Shown in pieces: positions 1 through 9,325 of a DNA stretch of 64,000 bases. The translations under genes were made by a program, and so were the position numbers. Numbering within the stretch: the first letter of the stretch is position 1; every line of letters begins with the position of its first letter. The notes below the pieces were generated by a model. The model saw nothing but the letters and a program-made list of their open reading frames with translations, made no database searches and was not told the DNA's origin. Source of the DNA: Methylophaga sulfidovorans (GTDB taxonomy: Bacteria; Pseudomonadota; Gammaproteobacteria; Nitrosococcales; Methylophagaceae); assembly GCF_900114205.1 (NCBI RefSeq), contig NZ_FOSH01000007.1, positions 124,001 to 188,000 of the forward strand. The letters run 5' to 3'.

Positions 1-1
1 G

Positions 2-1894
2 ACGGATGACCCCGCCAGAATTGTCATTGATTTTGCTGGAGTGAAAAATGCTTTGCCTCAGAGAGTTAAGCAGGTAAATGTTGGAGTGACTAAAAGTATC
101 GCGGCTGTGGAAGCAGGAGACCGCACCAGAATGGTCATTAATTTATTACAAAAAGTGCCCTACACGATAAGCCGTGATAATCATCAGATGACAGTTACCA
201 TTGATAGCGCCAATGTAGCGAAAAATAAAACAAAAACAACATCGGCAGCAAATAGTGTGACTGATATTGATTTCCGCAGAGGTGATGAGGGGCAGGCCCG
301 TTTGATATTAAAACTCGCTAATGACAATGCCTCTATGGATGTTAAACAAGAGCGGGGAAATATTATTGTTGTTGATCTGAATAATGTCTCCTTGCCGGAA
401 AAACTTCGCCGCCGCCTGGATGTGATGGATTTTGCCACGCCAGTACAGTTTGTAGATACCGAAAGTAAAAATGGCGGGACTGAGCTAACGCTGACAACTA
501 AAGGCAAATATGAGCATCTTGCTTATCAATCTGAAAATACACTGGTGGTAGAGGTTAAACCAGTAGCAGAAGATGAGCAGAAAAAAGGTGGTCGTAATGA
601 GTTTGGTTATACCGGTGAAAAACTCTCATTAAACTTCCAGAACATTGAGGTGAGAGCTGTACTTCAGCTATTAGCTGACTTTACTGGGATGAATCTGGTC
701 ACCAGTGACACAGTGACAGGCAACCTTACCCTGCGTCTGAAAAATGTCCCTTGGGATCAGGCCTTAGATATCATCTTAAAAACAAAAGGTCTTGCCATGA
801 GACAGAATGGCAATGTGATGTTAGTGGCGCCGGCAGCAGAAATTGCGGCAAGAGAAAAACAAGAGCTGGAAGCACAAAAACAACTAGTTGAGCTTGAGCC
901 TCTTTATACTGAAATCAAAGAAATTAAATTTGCCAAAGCAGATGAGCTGGCGACCTTATTACAAGGTGATGGTAAAAAGTCGGGTTTCTTATCGACAAGA
1001 GGTAATATTACGATCGATGCCAGAACAAACTCTTTGTTAATTCGTGATACAGCGAAGAGTCTGACCGAAATTGGGCAAGTAATTGAACAGTTGGATAAAC
1101 CTGTTAGACAAGTACTGATTGAATCGCGAATCGTTATTGCCAATAATGATTTTGAAAATGAACTGGGTGTGCGTTTTGGTGCCTCTGGTCGTAGTCGCAC
1201 TCTAGGAGCAGGTACTTCTGGCTCTCTTGGAGGTTTAACAGTGAGTGGGGGGGAAAGTAACCCTAATTTAGTTTCGCCAGCAACAGGTACACGAACATTG
1301 GGGCAGGATTTAAATGTTAACTTACCCGTAGATAACCCCTCAGGAACGATCGGACTAGCCTTAACAAAATTACCGTTAGGCATGATTTTAGAACTTGAAT
1401 TATCAGCAATGGAAACCGAAGGTAAGGGTGAAGTAATTTCTTCCCCTAGAGTTATTACCGCCAACCAAAAAACGGCAACCATTGAACAAGGTCAGGAAAT
1501 TCCATATCAAGAAGCGACTTCAAGTGGCGCGACTAATGTGTCCTTTAAAGAGGCTGTTTTGAAGCTTGAGGTGACACCACAAATTACACCTGATGATCGT
1601 ATCATTATGGATCTGGATGTCAGTAAAGATGAGCCTATTCTTAATCCACAGTTTTCCGTGCCGAGCATTAATACTCGTAATGTTAAAACGCAAGTATTAG
1701 TGGATAACGGCGAAACAGTTGTACTTGGTGGTGTGTATGAACAACAAAAAACGGAAGGGGTAGAAAGGGTGCCATTTTTTGGGGATTTACCCTATGTTGG
1801 TTTTCTCTTTAAAAATACTTCCAAGACGGATAAAAAGTCTGAATTGTTAATTTTCGTCACACCAAAAATTGTAAAAGAAGGATTTCAATACTGA
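2..1894 (+). CDS. pilQ: Type IV pilus secretin PilQ (5' end outside the window)
   Basis: PilQ is the outer-membrane secretin through which type IV pili leave the cell. The reading frame is open from base 2 and already encodes AMIN-domain sequence (DDPARIVIDFAG), so the true start lies upstream of the window. About 630 residues are visible. The order is the end of one AMIN domain, a second AMIN-like region, a secretin/TonB short N-terminal domain (LSLNFQNIEVRAVLQLLADF, around residue 210), a NolW-type N1 domain, and the secretin core ending in ELLIFVTPKIVKE. The aroK-aroB-damX genes that follow are the usual gammaproteobacterial neighbours. A GTG at 41 is an internal codon, not a start. Confidence 0.96.
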   Translation, partial: TDDPARIVIDFAGVKNALPQRVKQVNVGVTKSIAAVEAGDRTRMVINLLQKVPYTISRDNHQMTVTIDSANVAKNKTKTTSAANSVTDIDFRRGDEGQARLILKLANDNASMDVKQERGNIIVVDLNNVSLPEKLRRRLDVMDFATPVQFVDTESKNGGTELTLTTKGKYEHLAYQSENTLVVEVKPVAEDEQKKGGRNEFGYTGEKLSLNFQNIEVRAVLQLLADFTGMNLVTSDTVTGNLTLRLKNVPWDQALDIILKTKGLAMRQNGNVMLVAPAAEIAAREKQELEAQKQLVELEPLYTEIKEIKFAKADELATLLQGDGKKSGFLSTRGNITIDARTNSLLIRDTAKSLTEIGQVIEQLDKPVRQVLIESRIVIANNDFENELGVRFGASGRSRTLGAGTSGSLGGLTVSGGESNPNLVSPATGTRTLGQDLNVNLPVDNPSGTIGLALTKLPLGMILELELSAMETEGKGEVISSPRVITANQKTATIEQGQEIPYQEATSSGATNVSFKEAVLKLEVTPQITPDDRIIMDLDVSKDEPILNPQFSVPSINTRNVKTQVLVDNGETVVLGGVYEQQKTEGVERVPFFGDLPYVGFLFKNTSKTDKKSELLIFVTPKIVKEGFQY

Positions 1895-1918
1895 AATCAG
1901 TCATTTTCAGTTAAAATC

Positions 1919-1951
1919 AAAAAGCCGGGTCTTGTATGATCCGGCTTTTTT
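1919..1951 (+). terminator. Rho-independent terminator after pilQ
   Basis: A stem AAGCCGG...CCGGCTT, with a loop of about 12 nt that can pair further, is followed by a run of six T. It lies 25 bp after the pilQ stop, so most pilQ transcripts probably end before aroK. The A-run on the other side would let it work in both directions. Confidence 0.85.
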
Positions 1952-1977
1952 GTCATCAGCATTTGGATTAAACCACA

Positions 1978-2529
1978 TTGAGTTTAGGTAATATATTTCT
2001 TGTTGGGCCGATGGGATCAGGTAAATCTACGATTGGTAGACAACTTGCTAAAGCTCTGCATAGAAAGTTTTATGATAGCGATAAAGTCATCGAAAAGCGC
2101 ACAGGTGTCTCTATTTCCTGGATTTTTGAAATGGAAGGGGAGTCGGGTTTTAGAGAGCGTGAATCTAAAGCGATTGATGAACTGACAGAACTAAAAAATG
2201 TGGTAGTGGCTACAGGTGGCGGTGCTGTTTTATCCGAGCAGAATCGACAATGTTTGAAATCTCGTGGTCAGGTTATTTATTTATCTGCCTCAGCTGAACA
2301 ATTATATCGGCGCACGGCCAGAGACAAAAAGCGGCCATTATTACAAAATACGGATAGACGTAAACAAATCGAAAATCTGCTCACTATCCGTGACCCACTT
2401 TATCGTGAAGTGGCTGATATTATAATAAAAACCGGTGAACAATCCGTTCAGCACACCGTAAATGAAGTTATCCGCAGACTGAAAGAATTAGACAAGAAAA
2501 GTAGAACTCATGAAAACGTTACAGGTTGA
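1978..2529 (+). CDS. aroK: Shikimate kinase AroK
   Basis: AroK phosphorylates shikimate to shikimate 3-phosphate with ATP, the fifth step of the chorismate pathway, in the cytosol. The 183-residue protein has the P-loop GPMGSGKST at residues 10-18, the shikimate-site Asp in YDSDKVIE, the GGGAVL loop and the lid region [12 protein letters not shown]. The start is a TTG with only a weak ribosome-binding site, but it is the only start that keeps the complete N-terminal strand before the P-loop. The 3' end overlaps aroB by 20 bp, so the two are probably co-translated. Confidence 0.95.
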   Translation: MSLGNIFLVGPMGSGKSTIGRQLAKALHRKFYDSDKVIEKRTGVSISWIFEMEGESGFRERESKAIDELTELKNVVVATGGGAVLSEQNRQCLKSRGQVIYLSASAEQLYRRTARDKKRPLLQNTDRRKQIENLLTIRDPLYREVADIIIKTGEQSVQHTVNEVIRRLKELDKKSRTHENVTG

Positions 2530-3595
2530 ATTAGCAGAGCGAAGCTACCCGATATACATCGGTGCTGACTTATTGTCACAGAAAGAACTTCTTACAAAAC
2601 ATATTAAACGTCAAGAAGTGTTGATTGTGACCAATGAAACAATCGCACCTTTATATCTTGATAAAGTAAGTGCTTTATTAGCAGAGTTTAAATGTGACTC
2701 GGTGGTGCTTCCGGATGGTGAAGCGTACAAAACCCTGGAAGTCATGAATCAGATCTTTGATAAGTTACTGTCTGAGCAATTTTCCAGGCAAGTGACCTTG
2801 ATTGCACTTGGTGGTGGTGTGATTGGTGATATGACAGGGTTTGCAGCAGCTTGCTATCAGCGGGGCGTACCATTTATTCAAATACCGACTACATTATTGT
2901 CACAAGTGGATTCCTCCGTGGGCGGGAAAACCGCAGTTAATCATGCTTTAGGTAAAAATATGATTGGCGCATTTTATCAGCCTCAGTGTGTGGTCGCTGA
3001 TACCAATACACTCAATACACTGGATGACCGACAACTGGCATCGGGCCTGGCAGAAGTTATTAAATATGGCTTGATTAATGATCTGGCATTTTTTGAATGG
3101 CTAGAAAAAAATATCTCAGCATTAAAACAACGTGATCCTAAAGCGTTAGCCTATGCCATAGAACGCTCATGTCAGGATAAAGCTGATATTGTTGCCAAAG
3201 ATGAGACAGAACAGGATGTTCGTGCCCTATTAAATTTAGGTCATACGTTTGGCCATGCCATCGAAACCGGTATGGGATATGGTACTTGGCTACATGGCGA
3301 AGCGATTGCGACTGGCATGTTAATGGCGGCGGATTTGTCTGCACGGCAAGGTTGGATGTCTGCAGAAGAGGTGACTCGAATTGCTGATTTATTTCTCGCT
3401 GCTGGACTGCCTGTAAAAAGTCCTCAGGAAATGTCTACTGAGAAATTTTTATCCCTGATGTCTGTGGATAAAAAAGTGCAAGATGGGGTTATCCGTTTAG
3501 TGCTATTAAAAGGTATCGGTAATGCCATCATCAGTGATGATTATGCGATAGAAAAACTGCATGAAACGCTGATGGCATTTCAGGAAAATCAGTAG
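2510..3595 (+). CDS. aroB: 3-dehydroquinate synthase AroB
   Basis: AroB converts DAHP to 3-dehydroquinate, using NAD and a divalent metal, at the start of the chorismate pathway. The 361-residue length is typical. The NAD-binding stretch [14 protein letters not shown] lies near residue 102, and the substrate loop [12 protein letters not shown] follows. The metal ligands are in [20 protein letters not shown] and WLHGEA. The ATG lies inside the aroK end. Together with aroK and pabB further on, it supplies chorismate-derived building blocks. Confidence 0.97.
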   Translation: MKTLQVELAERSYPIYIGADLLSQKELLTKHIKRQEVLIVTNETIAPLYLDKVSALLAEFKCDSVVLPDGEAYKTLEVMNQIFDKLLSEQFSRQVTLIALGGGVIGDMTGFAAACYQRGVPFIQIPTTLLSQVDSSVGGKTAVNHALGKNMIGAFYQPQCVVADTNTLNTLDDRQLASGLAEVIKYGLINDLAFFEWLEKNISALKQRDPKALAYAIERSCQDKADIVAKDETEQDVRALLNLGHTFGHAIETGMGYGTWLHGEAIATGMLMAADLSARQGWMSAEEVTRIADLFLAAGLPVKSPQEMSTEKFLSLMSVDKKVQDGVIRLVLLKGIGNAIISDDYAIEKLHETLMAFQENQ

Positions 3596-3602
3596 GTGAT
3601 AG

Positions 3603-5156
3603 ATGAGTGATATTGCTGCAACGTCGCCTGAGCCTGCATATATCACCAAGCTGGCGTTGCACCGCTTACCTTTTTCCGAAGTTAAATCTGCGGAAGAATT
3701 TTTTGATGGCAGATATATTAAGCAACGTCGTTTACTTGTCCTGCATTTATTGAGGTCCACTTCCACACCGATATTATTACAAGCAGACTCTGGTTCCGGT
3801 AAAACAACGTTATTGCAGCAATTACAGCGCCAAACGACGTCTGATATACGTTTTTATAGCTGGCGTAAAAATGTTTCCACACTTGAACAATATCAGAGCA
3901 TGCTAAAGGCCTTAGCGACCGAAATAGCGTCGACTAGTGATGAAACATCATTAGCGAATATATTAAAAGAGCGGTTGCTTAATCTAAAAAAACTTAATAT
4001 CACACCAGTGTTGTTAGTTGATGATGTTCAGCTTTTATCTGAGCCTGAGCAGCAACTATTACAAAGCTGTCTGAGCTGGCAGAATGATGAGCAGGAACCC
4101 CTTTTGCAGGCTGTCTTGGCTATGACGGCAGAGAAGAGTTTCAATCTTGTCTCTACGCAGTGGTTGGATTTGCCACCGCTCGAGTTTATTGAGACAGAAG
4201 CGTACTTATTACATCGTTTGAAATGTGCTGGGTATCAGGGGGATAGCCCTTTTTCTCCAAAAGAGATTCAGTATTTGAGCAAGGCATCTGCCGGTAATCT
4301 TGCACGGTTAAATGCTTTGGCTCATCAACAATTATTGGGTATTAAGGCAAAAACCTGGAAGTCTACGCCTAAAATCTCCTTGGGGCAGATTAACTTGCTT
4401 CGATGGAGCGGTGGCATATCACTTGCTGTTGTTATTGTGCTTATTCTGGTTTTCCAGAACCGAATCAATGACTGGATATCAGCATCTACAGCACCACAGA
4501 ACACACTGGAATTACCTGAGGATATCTCCACAGAGGATGATCAGCTGACTACAGTGGTCGTGGGCGATGAGCAGGAAAAAGAAGCCAAAATGCTTTCTGA
4601 GCGTGAAAAGCTAGAAGCTTTGCTCGCAGAAATCCCAACGCCAGAGTCAGAATCAAATCCTCAAGAGCAGCAACAGCTTATGCCTCCAGCTGATTCTGAG
4701 CAGGTAGTTGCCGAAGCGGAACCTGTGGAGAAAGTGGAAACGGAAAAGCCGGCTGTTATTAAACCAGCAAAGCAAACAGTTAAAGACGAAAGTGACGTAA
4801 GCGTTCCGAAAGAAGAGGTAAAGCCTGAACCAAGTATCTTAGACAAAGTTCACGATACTAAGTGGATTCTTTCACGTCCAGAAAAACACTACACATTCCA
4901 GTTAATGGGCTCCTGGGATGACAAAGAAGTGGATGCATTTATTGAGGAACATGCTCTGACAGGTGATGTAGCTCGTTTTACCAGCTTGCGCGATAACAAT
5001 CCCTGGCATGTTTTAATTTATGGGGTTTATGCATCTAAACAAGCGGCTCTACAAGCCAGTAACCATTGGTCTGGTTCAATGAGTAAACTGCCAACCTGGT
5101 TACGCCGTTTTGATAGCGTACAGAAACAAATTAAAGAAAAGGGCGTAAAGCCTTAA
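3603..5156 (+). CDS. damX: DamX-like protein: ATPase, one membrane segment, SPOR domain
   Basis: The protein has 517 residues. The N-terminal part is an ExeA-like AAA ATPase with a Walker A motif DSGSGKTT near residue 62 and a Walker B motif VLLVDDVQLL near residue 136. One membrane segment follows at about 271-287. Then comes a Glu/Pro/Lys-rich linker that probably spans the periplasm, and a C-terminal SPOR domain (about 430-510, starting YTFQLMGSW) of the kind that binds denuded septal peptidoglycan. This architecture and the position after aroKB match DamX, a cell-division protein. Dam, usually downstream in enterics, is absent here. Its last 26 bases overlap the convergent decarboxylase gene. 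Confidence 0.85.
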   Translation: MSDIAATSPEPAYITKLALHRLPFSEVKSAEEFFDGRYIKQRRLLVLHLLRSTSTPILLQADSGSGKTTLLQQLQRQTTSDIRFYSWRKNVSTLEQYQSMLKALATEIASTSDETSLANILKERLLNLKKLNITPVLLVDDVQLLSEPEQQLLQSCLSWQNDEQEPLLQAVLAMTAEKSFNLVSTQWLDLPPLEFIETEAYLLHRLKCAGYQGDSPFSPKEIQYLSKASAGNLARLNALAHQQLLGIKAKTWKSTPKISLGQINLLRWSGGISLAVVIVLILVFQNRINDWISASTAPQNTLELPEDISTEDDQLTTVVVGDEQEKEAKMLSEREKLEALLAEIPTPESESNPQEQQQLMPPADSEQVVAEAEPVEKVETEKPAVIKPAKQTVKDESDVSVPKEEVKPEPSILDKVHDTKWILSRPEKHYTFQLMGSWDDKEVDAFIEEHALTGDVARFTSLRDNNPWHVLIYGVYASKQAALQASNHWSGSMSKLPTWLRRFDSVQKQIKEKGVKP

Positions 5157-6291
5157 GTAGTTTTTCTGCACTGGTATCCAACCCAGCAAAAATAACTCTG
5201 TGATAGCGTGTCTGGTTCAACTTAATGACAGAAACGGTACCATTATTAATTAATGGCGCTAATAGATCGTCATGGTCCGGTTTGAAACAGACAATACCCG
5301 TACCATGATTAATGACAGGCCAATTTGTGTGTTGCCGAAGTCTGCATGCAAAATATTCTGCCTGCTTCAGTCGATATGTGATTTTATCGATAAACCAGTT
5401 TTTCCCCAGTAAATTCCAGTTTAGCCACAAAGGTAGAAATAATTCTGCTCCATAAGAGCCGCTAATGGTCTTCTCAGGCGGTTCTGAGAGGTAGTTGATG
5501 TCATTTGTGTGTTCAGCTTGTGAATGGCTAAATAAAACACTACAGGGGCGTGGCTGAAATAGTGACTTATGCGGGTCAAAACTGAGGCTATCCACGTTGG
5601 GCATAAACTTTTTAAACAGACCGTTTTCATCGATGAGTAAATTAGCACCGCCCCATGCTGCATCTATATGCAACCAACTAGCATATTTTGCTGAAATAGC
5701 CATTATTTCTTCTATGGGATCAATCGCGCCAGTCGCAGAAGTACCCATATTAGCAATTATCGCTATAGGTGCATCCTGAGCACATTTCTTTTCTAATGCG
5801 GCGAGATCGATTTGTTGATCTGTATTGCAAGGAATAGCTTCAAAAGCGATGCCGAGAATGTCACAGGCTTTTATTATCGAGTAATGTGAAGCTTCACTGG
5901 CGTATACCATCTTTTTATTATGACTAGACTGATTTCTGGCCTGCCATAAAGCGTCTAAGTTTGAGTACGAGCCGCCATGCGTAAACCGTGCATGAGAAAA
6001 GCCAAACTCGTCAGCTAACGTTGCTCTAATCTCGGTTTCAGCCTGTTTCAGCTTAGGATAAAGATCTGGGGATAACAGGTTGCCATGGTGCTGTAATGCT
6101 AACTGCATACCTAATTGGCTATAAGGTGCCAATGACGGTGTCATATGAGCAGCCCAATCGTCGCGCTGATGATAACTGGCTTCATCAACTAGGTCCTGGT
6201 AGGAAATGTCTGCGGTCAGTAATTGTTGCTTATCAAAGGTATGTTCATTGTCTTCTGAATTATGAACGATATGGTGTTCAGAGTTTTTCAT
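5131..6291 (-). CDS. PLP-dependent group II decarboxylase, MfnA-like
   Basis: This is a 386-residue pyridoxal-phosphate enzyme of the group II decarboxylase fold. The cofactor-binding features are THGGSYSNLDAL, HIDAAWGGA with the Asp that contacts the pyridine nitrogen, and DPHKSLF with the Schiff-base Lys near residue 240. Archaeal MfnA makes tyramine from tyrosine for methanofuran. The position as last gene of a five-gene operon with mfnD-, mfnE- and mfnF-type genes suggests the same role in methylofuran synthesis here. The substrate is inferred: aspartate decarboxylation is a known alternative in this family. The gene is 6 bp from the kinase and overlaps the damX end. Confidence 0.75.
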   Translation of the reverse strand: MKNSEHHIVHNSEDNEHTFDKQQLLTADISYQDLVDEASYHQRDDWAAHMTPSLAPYSQLGMQLALQHHGNLLSPDLYPKLKQAETEIRATLADEFGFSHARFTHGGSYSNLDALWQARNQSSHNKKMVYASEASHYSIIKACDILGIAFEAIPCNTDQQIDLAALEKKCAQDAPIAIIANMGTSATGAIDPIEEIMAISAKYASWLHIDAAWGGANLLIDENGLFKKFMPNVDSLSFDPHKSLFQPRPCSVLFSHSQAEHTNDINYLSEPPEKTISGSYGAELFLPLWLNWNLLGKNWFIDKITYRLKQAEYFACRLRQHTNWPVINHGTGIVCFKPDHDDLLAPLINNGTVSVIKLNQTRYHRVIFAGLDTSAEKLLKALRPFL

Positions 6292-6297
6292 TGACTG

Positions 6298-6882
6298 TCA
6301 CTGCAGGACAAGACCTTTATCAGGGAATAAGGCTTGTTGTTGAAAATGAAATAAACGTGTCATCACAGGCTGTTGATGGAATAAAGGCAGAAAGCCGCTA
6401 TCCAGTACATTATGATTGATCAGGGATTTTATCTGGCTTGAGATGACTGTGCTACGTTTGATAATGCTCAGCTCGTCAGCCTGTAAGGATTGGCTTAACC
6501 ACAGAGCCATACTGTCTGAGGTGATATTCCAGCTGTGTCTTAATTCAGGAACAGATAATACTTTTTTATCTGGTAACCAGATGTAGAGACCATTTTTCAG
6601 GGGGGCGGCCTGCTGATCACTAGGGTAATAAAAAGGCCGACAATTTGGGGCAAGATCTTGTATCAGTAAACCGAACTGTGACATCGCTAATATTGCCATA
6701 TGATGAGCTGTTGAGTCACTAAATCGATGTAAACGCTGAGCATGTCGTACTTCATCGGCGAAAGGGCCACCGCCCGGTACAATAATGACCGTTTCGTATT
6801 CACTGGCTCTGCTTAACAATGTCAGCCACTGTTTCAGCTCTGGAGTATGAAAAAGGCTGCCGCCCAGCTTTATAACTCGCAT
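6298..6882 (-). CDS. Amino-acid-kinase-fold protein of the methylofuran cluster (MfnE-like)
   Basis: This is a small (194-residue) member of the aspartate/glutamate/uridylate kinase fold. It shows the N-terminal phosphate-binding strand VIKLGGSLF, the second glycine motif IVPGGGPFADEV, and ITSDSMALWL in the nucleotide-binding half. In methanogens MfnE of this fold converts an aminomethylfuran phosphate to the diphosphate used for coupling to tyramine. Homologues are found in gene islands for H4MPT-linked C1 transfer in methylotrophs. It is one base from pabB and 6 bp before the decarboxylase. The role is inferred from family and context. Confidence 0.7.
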   Translation of the reverse strand: MRVIKLGGSLFHTPELKQWLTLLSRASEYETVIIVPGGGPFADEVRHAQRLHRFSDSTAHHMAILAMSQFGLLIQDLAPNCRPFYYPSDQQAAPLKNGLYIWLPDKKVLSVPELRHSWNITSDSMALWLSQSLQADELSIIKRSTVISSQIKSLINHNVLDSGFLPLFHQQPVMTRLFHFQQQALFPDKGLVLQ

Positions 6883-6883
6883 A

Positions 6884-8272
6884 TTATTGTAAAAATTTGA
6901 CTAAATTAATCATTGCTGCCGCTTTGTCATGCACTTCCTGATATTCCTCATCTGCATCTGAGTCTGCCACAATGCCACCACCAGCCCAGAATCTTAAGCG
7001 ATTATCGCTGAAGACCATAGTGCGAATAGTAATATTAGTATCCATATTACCATCAAAGCCAATATAACCAATGCTTCCGCAATAGATACCACGGCGATGC
7101 GGCTCTAGTTCTTCAATAATTTCCATTGCCCGTAATTTGGGAGCGCCAGTGATGGAGCCGCCAGGAAAGCAGGCTCTGAGTAAGGTAACAGCAGACTCTG
7201 TGTTAGCAAGCGTGCCAGTAATGGTGCTGACTAAATGATGAACCGTAGCAAAGCTTTCCAATGCAAAAGGGTGCGGAACCCGAATACTTCCAGGCTCACA
7301 CACTTTACCGATATCATTTCTGAGTAAATCAACGATCATTAAGTTTTCGGCGCGGTCTTTCAGACTGGCTTGTAACGATTCAGCAAGCTGGCGGTCTTTT
7401 TCAGGATTGTTCAGATCTCGAGGTCTGGTGCCTTTAATGGGTTTCGTTTCAACTTTGTCACCATCAACGCGTAATAATCGCTCTGGTGAAGAACTCATAA
7501 TGGTCACACTGCCCGTATCAAAATACGCTGAAAACGGCGCCGAGTTTTGTTTTCTCAAGGCTTGATATGCAAACCAGGGGGCGCCTTCAGCCGTGACTTC
7601 GAAACGTTTTGCCAGGTTCACCTGATAACAGTCACCTTCTGTAATATACGTTTTGATTTTCCTGAATGCTGTTTTATAGGTGGATTCATCAAAATTACTG
7701 GTGAGCGGACTGGTAATGGTAAATGCTTCCGCTGTTTGTTCTGTCTTAGGCAAATTTAATTTCTGAAGCAACTCTGGCCATATTTTATGGGTTTGTGGAT
7801 CCAGACCATGACTGCTTAACCAGCAACGTTTTAACTTGTGATCCACGATGACTGCCCAATCATAGATTCCAATGGCCATATCTGGAATCTGTTCAGCATC
7901 TTTAGCGATTTCAGGTAATACTTCCAAATACCTGCCTAAGTCATAGGCAAAATAACCGATTGCGCCACCTGCAAAAGGTAAATCAGTTTTCCGCTGTTTA
8001 TAGTCACTTAATATGTCATTAAGCAGTAGAAAAGGATCTGAGGTCACACATTCCTTGCTGTGATGACGGGTTATCTGTGTAGTGCCGGCCGTTGTTTCTA
8101 AGGTAATAAATGGCGCTGCTGCAAGGATGTCGTAACGTCCAATATCTGGTGACGTATTGGCACTATCTAGCATTACAGGCCAGGGATAATCACGGATTCG
8201 ACTAAAAAGAGTAGCGCTGTCTTCGATATACGGCAACTCAGTAGTTAAAGAAGGGTAATCAGAATTCATCAA
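6884..8272 (-). CDS. pabB: Aminodeoxychorismate synthase component I (PabB)
   Basis: PabB aminates chorismate to 4-amino-4-deoxychorismate, the precursor of 4-aminobenzoate, with ammonia from a PabA partner. The 462-residue protein shows the chorismate-binding-enzyme signatures: PIKGTRPRD, ENLMIVDLLRNDIGKV, FPGGSITGAPKLRAMEII and the C-terminal GGGIVADSD. The PIKGT lysine is the one that distinguishes aminodeoxychorismate synthases. 4-Aminobenzoate enters both folate and methanopterin, so its place inside the C1 cofactor operon makes sense. No pabA or pabC is in the window. It lies 6 bp after the mfnF-like gene. Confidence 0.92.
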   Translation of the reverse strand: MMNSDYPSLTTELPYIEDSATLFSRIRDYPWPVMLDSANTSPDIGRYDILAAAPFITLETTAGTTQITRHHSKECVTSDPFLLLNDILSDYKQRKTDLPFAGGAIGYFAYDLGRYLEVLPEIAKDAEQIPDMAIGIYDWAVIVDHKLKRCWLSSHGLDPQTHKIWPELLQKLNLPKTEQTAEAFTITSPLTSNFDESTYKTAFRKIKTYITEGDCYQVNLAKRFEVTAEGAPWFAYQALRKQNSAPFSAYFDTGSVTIMSSSPERLLRVDGDKVETKPIKGTRPRDLNNPEKDRQLAESLQASLKDRAENLMIVDLLRNDIGKVCEPGSIRVPHPFALESFATVHHLVSTITGTLANTESAVTLLRACFPGGSITGAPKLRAMEIIEELEPHRRGIYCGSIGYIGFDGNMDTNITIRTMVFSDNRLRFWAGGGIVADSDADEEYQEVHDKAAAMINLVKFLQ

Positions 8273-8278
8273 TGTATT

Positions 8279-9325
8279 CTACGACAACTGATGTGCGGCA
8301 AGAAGTGCTAAAGCTGCCGCCGGGGCGAATGAAGAGGCTTCAGGATGATGTTGGCAAAATTGAGCATAATCGATATATGGACGGTTCAGCCGCGTTGTAC
8401 ATTTTTCAACGATAAATTTACCAACTCCTGCGCCAATAACAGGGCTGGACTGTTTCCAGTCAGGAAATCGGCTTAATACTTGATGACAACCCCTAATGAT
8501 TTGTTCTAGCTGTTTTTCAGCAAACCAGGCTGCGACATTTTGCCATTGTGATTCAGAAGCATCACTGGCATCACAGCCAAGCATTCTGGCTAAACGCTGT
8601 TGGCTAAAAGCCGTATTCCATGGCTTGCCATCAGCACTTTCATCCTGAATATCTGTAAGAGTAAGTTGATTTAATAACAGCCAGATATCACCACTACTGG
8701 CAAACCATTCTGCGGCAAGTGAAATACGGTCTCCATGCAATGGCGCTTCATCAGTAATGGCCATAAGTGGTGTTCTTATGGCACCGGTATATACTAGTTC
8801 CCCTGAACGTTGTCGGCCATAATCGGTGGTAGCAGCTGGTTGGATTTTATAGTTATCAATAGCAATGATGTCGCAAGTGGTACTACCAATATCAATGAAT
8901 AAACCTTGTTCAATATCTTTTGCTGCCAAAGCAACACTGGCTTGCCAGTTCATCGAGGCAACATCTTGCCATTGCAGGATAGCTTGTTTTTTATTTAGCC
9001 AACCAGATTGGCCTGCAAAAAAATGCACGTCATCAGCTTTTAGGTAAGCATCAACACAGTTAACAATGGCTTTGACACCTTCTTCTCGATTGTTAAAAGC
9101 GTCAACCAGTTCCCCCGTCATGGTGATGTAGTGTGATGTTGCTGTGTCTGGTAATTGTTTCAGTGCTGTTTGTATTGTCGCTGTTAATGCATCAATACCT
9201 TTCCATAACACACAGGGCAGTTGAAAAACGTTGAGCAATTTTCCTGTGCTGTCAGCATAAGCGACTTTAAGGTGAGCGCCACCAATATCCCAGCCACAAT
9301 AAGTTATATTTGTTTTTGTTGTCAT
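8279..9325 (-). CDS. Hydantoinase/oxoprolinase-like H4MPT-linked C1 protein (MfnF-like)
   Basis: This 348-residue protein has an ASKHA-type nucleotide-binding fold, with phosphate loops CGWDIGGAHLKVAY near the N terminus and LFIDIGSTTCDIIAI near residue 142. The family is annotated as a probable H4MPT-linked C1 transfer pathway protein. The archaeal member MfnF joins the furan moiety to glutamyl-tyramine in methanofuran synthesis. It overlaps the mfnD-like gene by 4 bp and sits 6 bp before pabB. The methylofuran role is inferred from family and operon. Confidence 0.8.
   Translation of the reverse strand: MTTKTNITYCGWDIGGAHLKVAYADSTGKLLNVFQLPCVLWKGIDALTATIQTALKQLPDTATSHYITMTGELVDAFNNREEGVKAIVNCVDAYLKADDVHFFAGQSGWLNKKQAILQWQDVASMNWQASVALAAKDIEQGLFIDIGSTTCDIIAIDNYKIQPAATTDYGRQRSGELVYTGAIRTPLMAITDEAPLHGDRISLAAEWFASSGDIWLLLNQLTLTDIQDESADGKPWNTAFSQQRLARMLGCDASDASESQWQNVAAWFAEKQLEQIIRGCHQVLSRFPDWKQSSPVIGAGVGKFIVEKCTTRLNRPYIDYAQFCQHHPEASSFAPAAALALLAAHQLS

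Noticed and set aside
904-1482. Open frame of 192 codons on the minus strand inside pilQ
   Set aside because: It lies wholly within the secretin core of pilQ, has low-complexity Ser/Pro/Leu composition and no recognisable domain.
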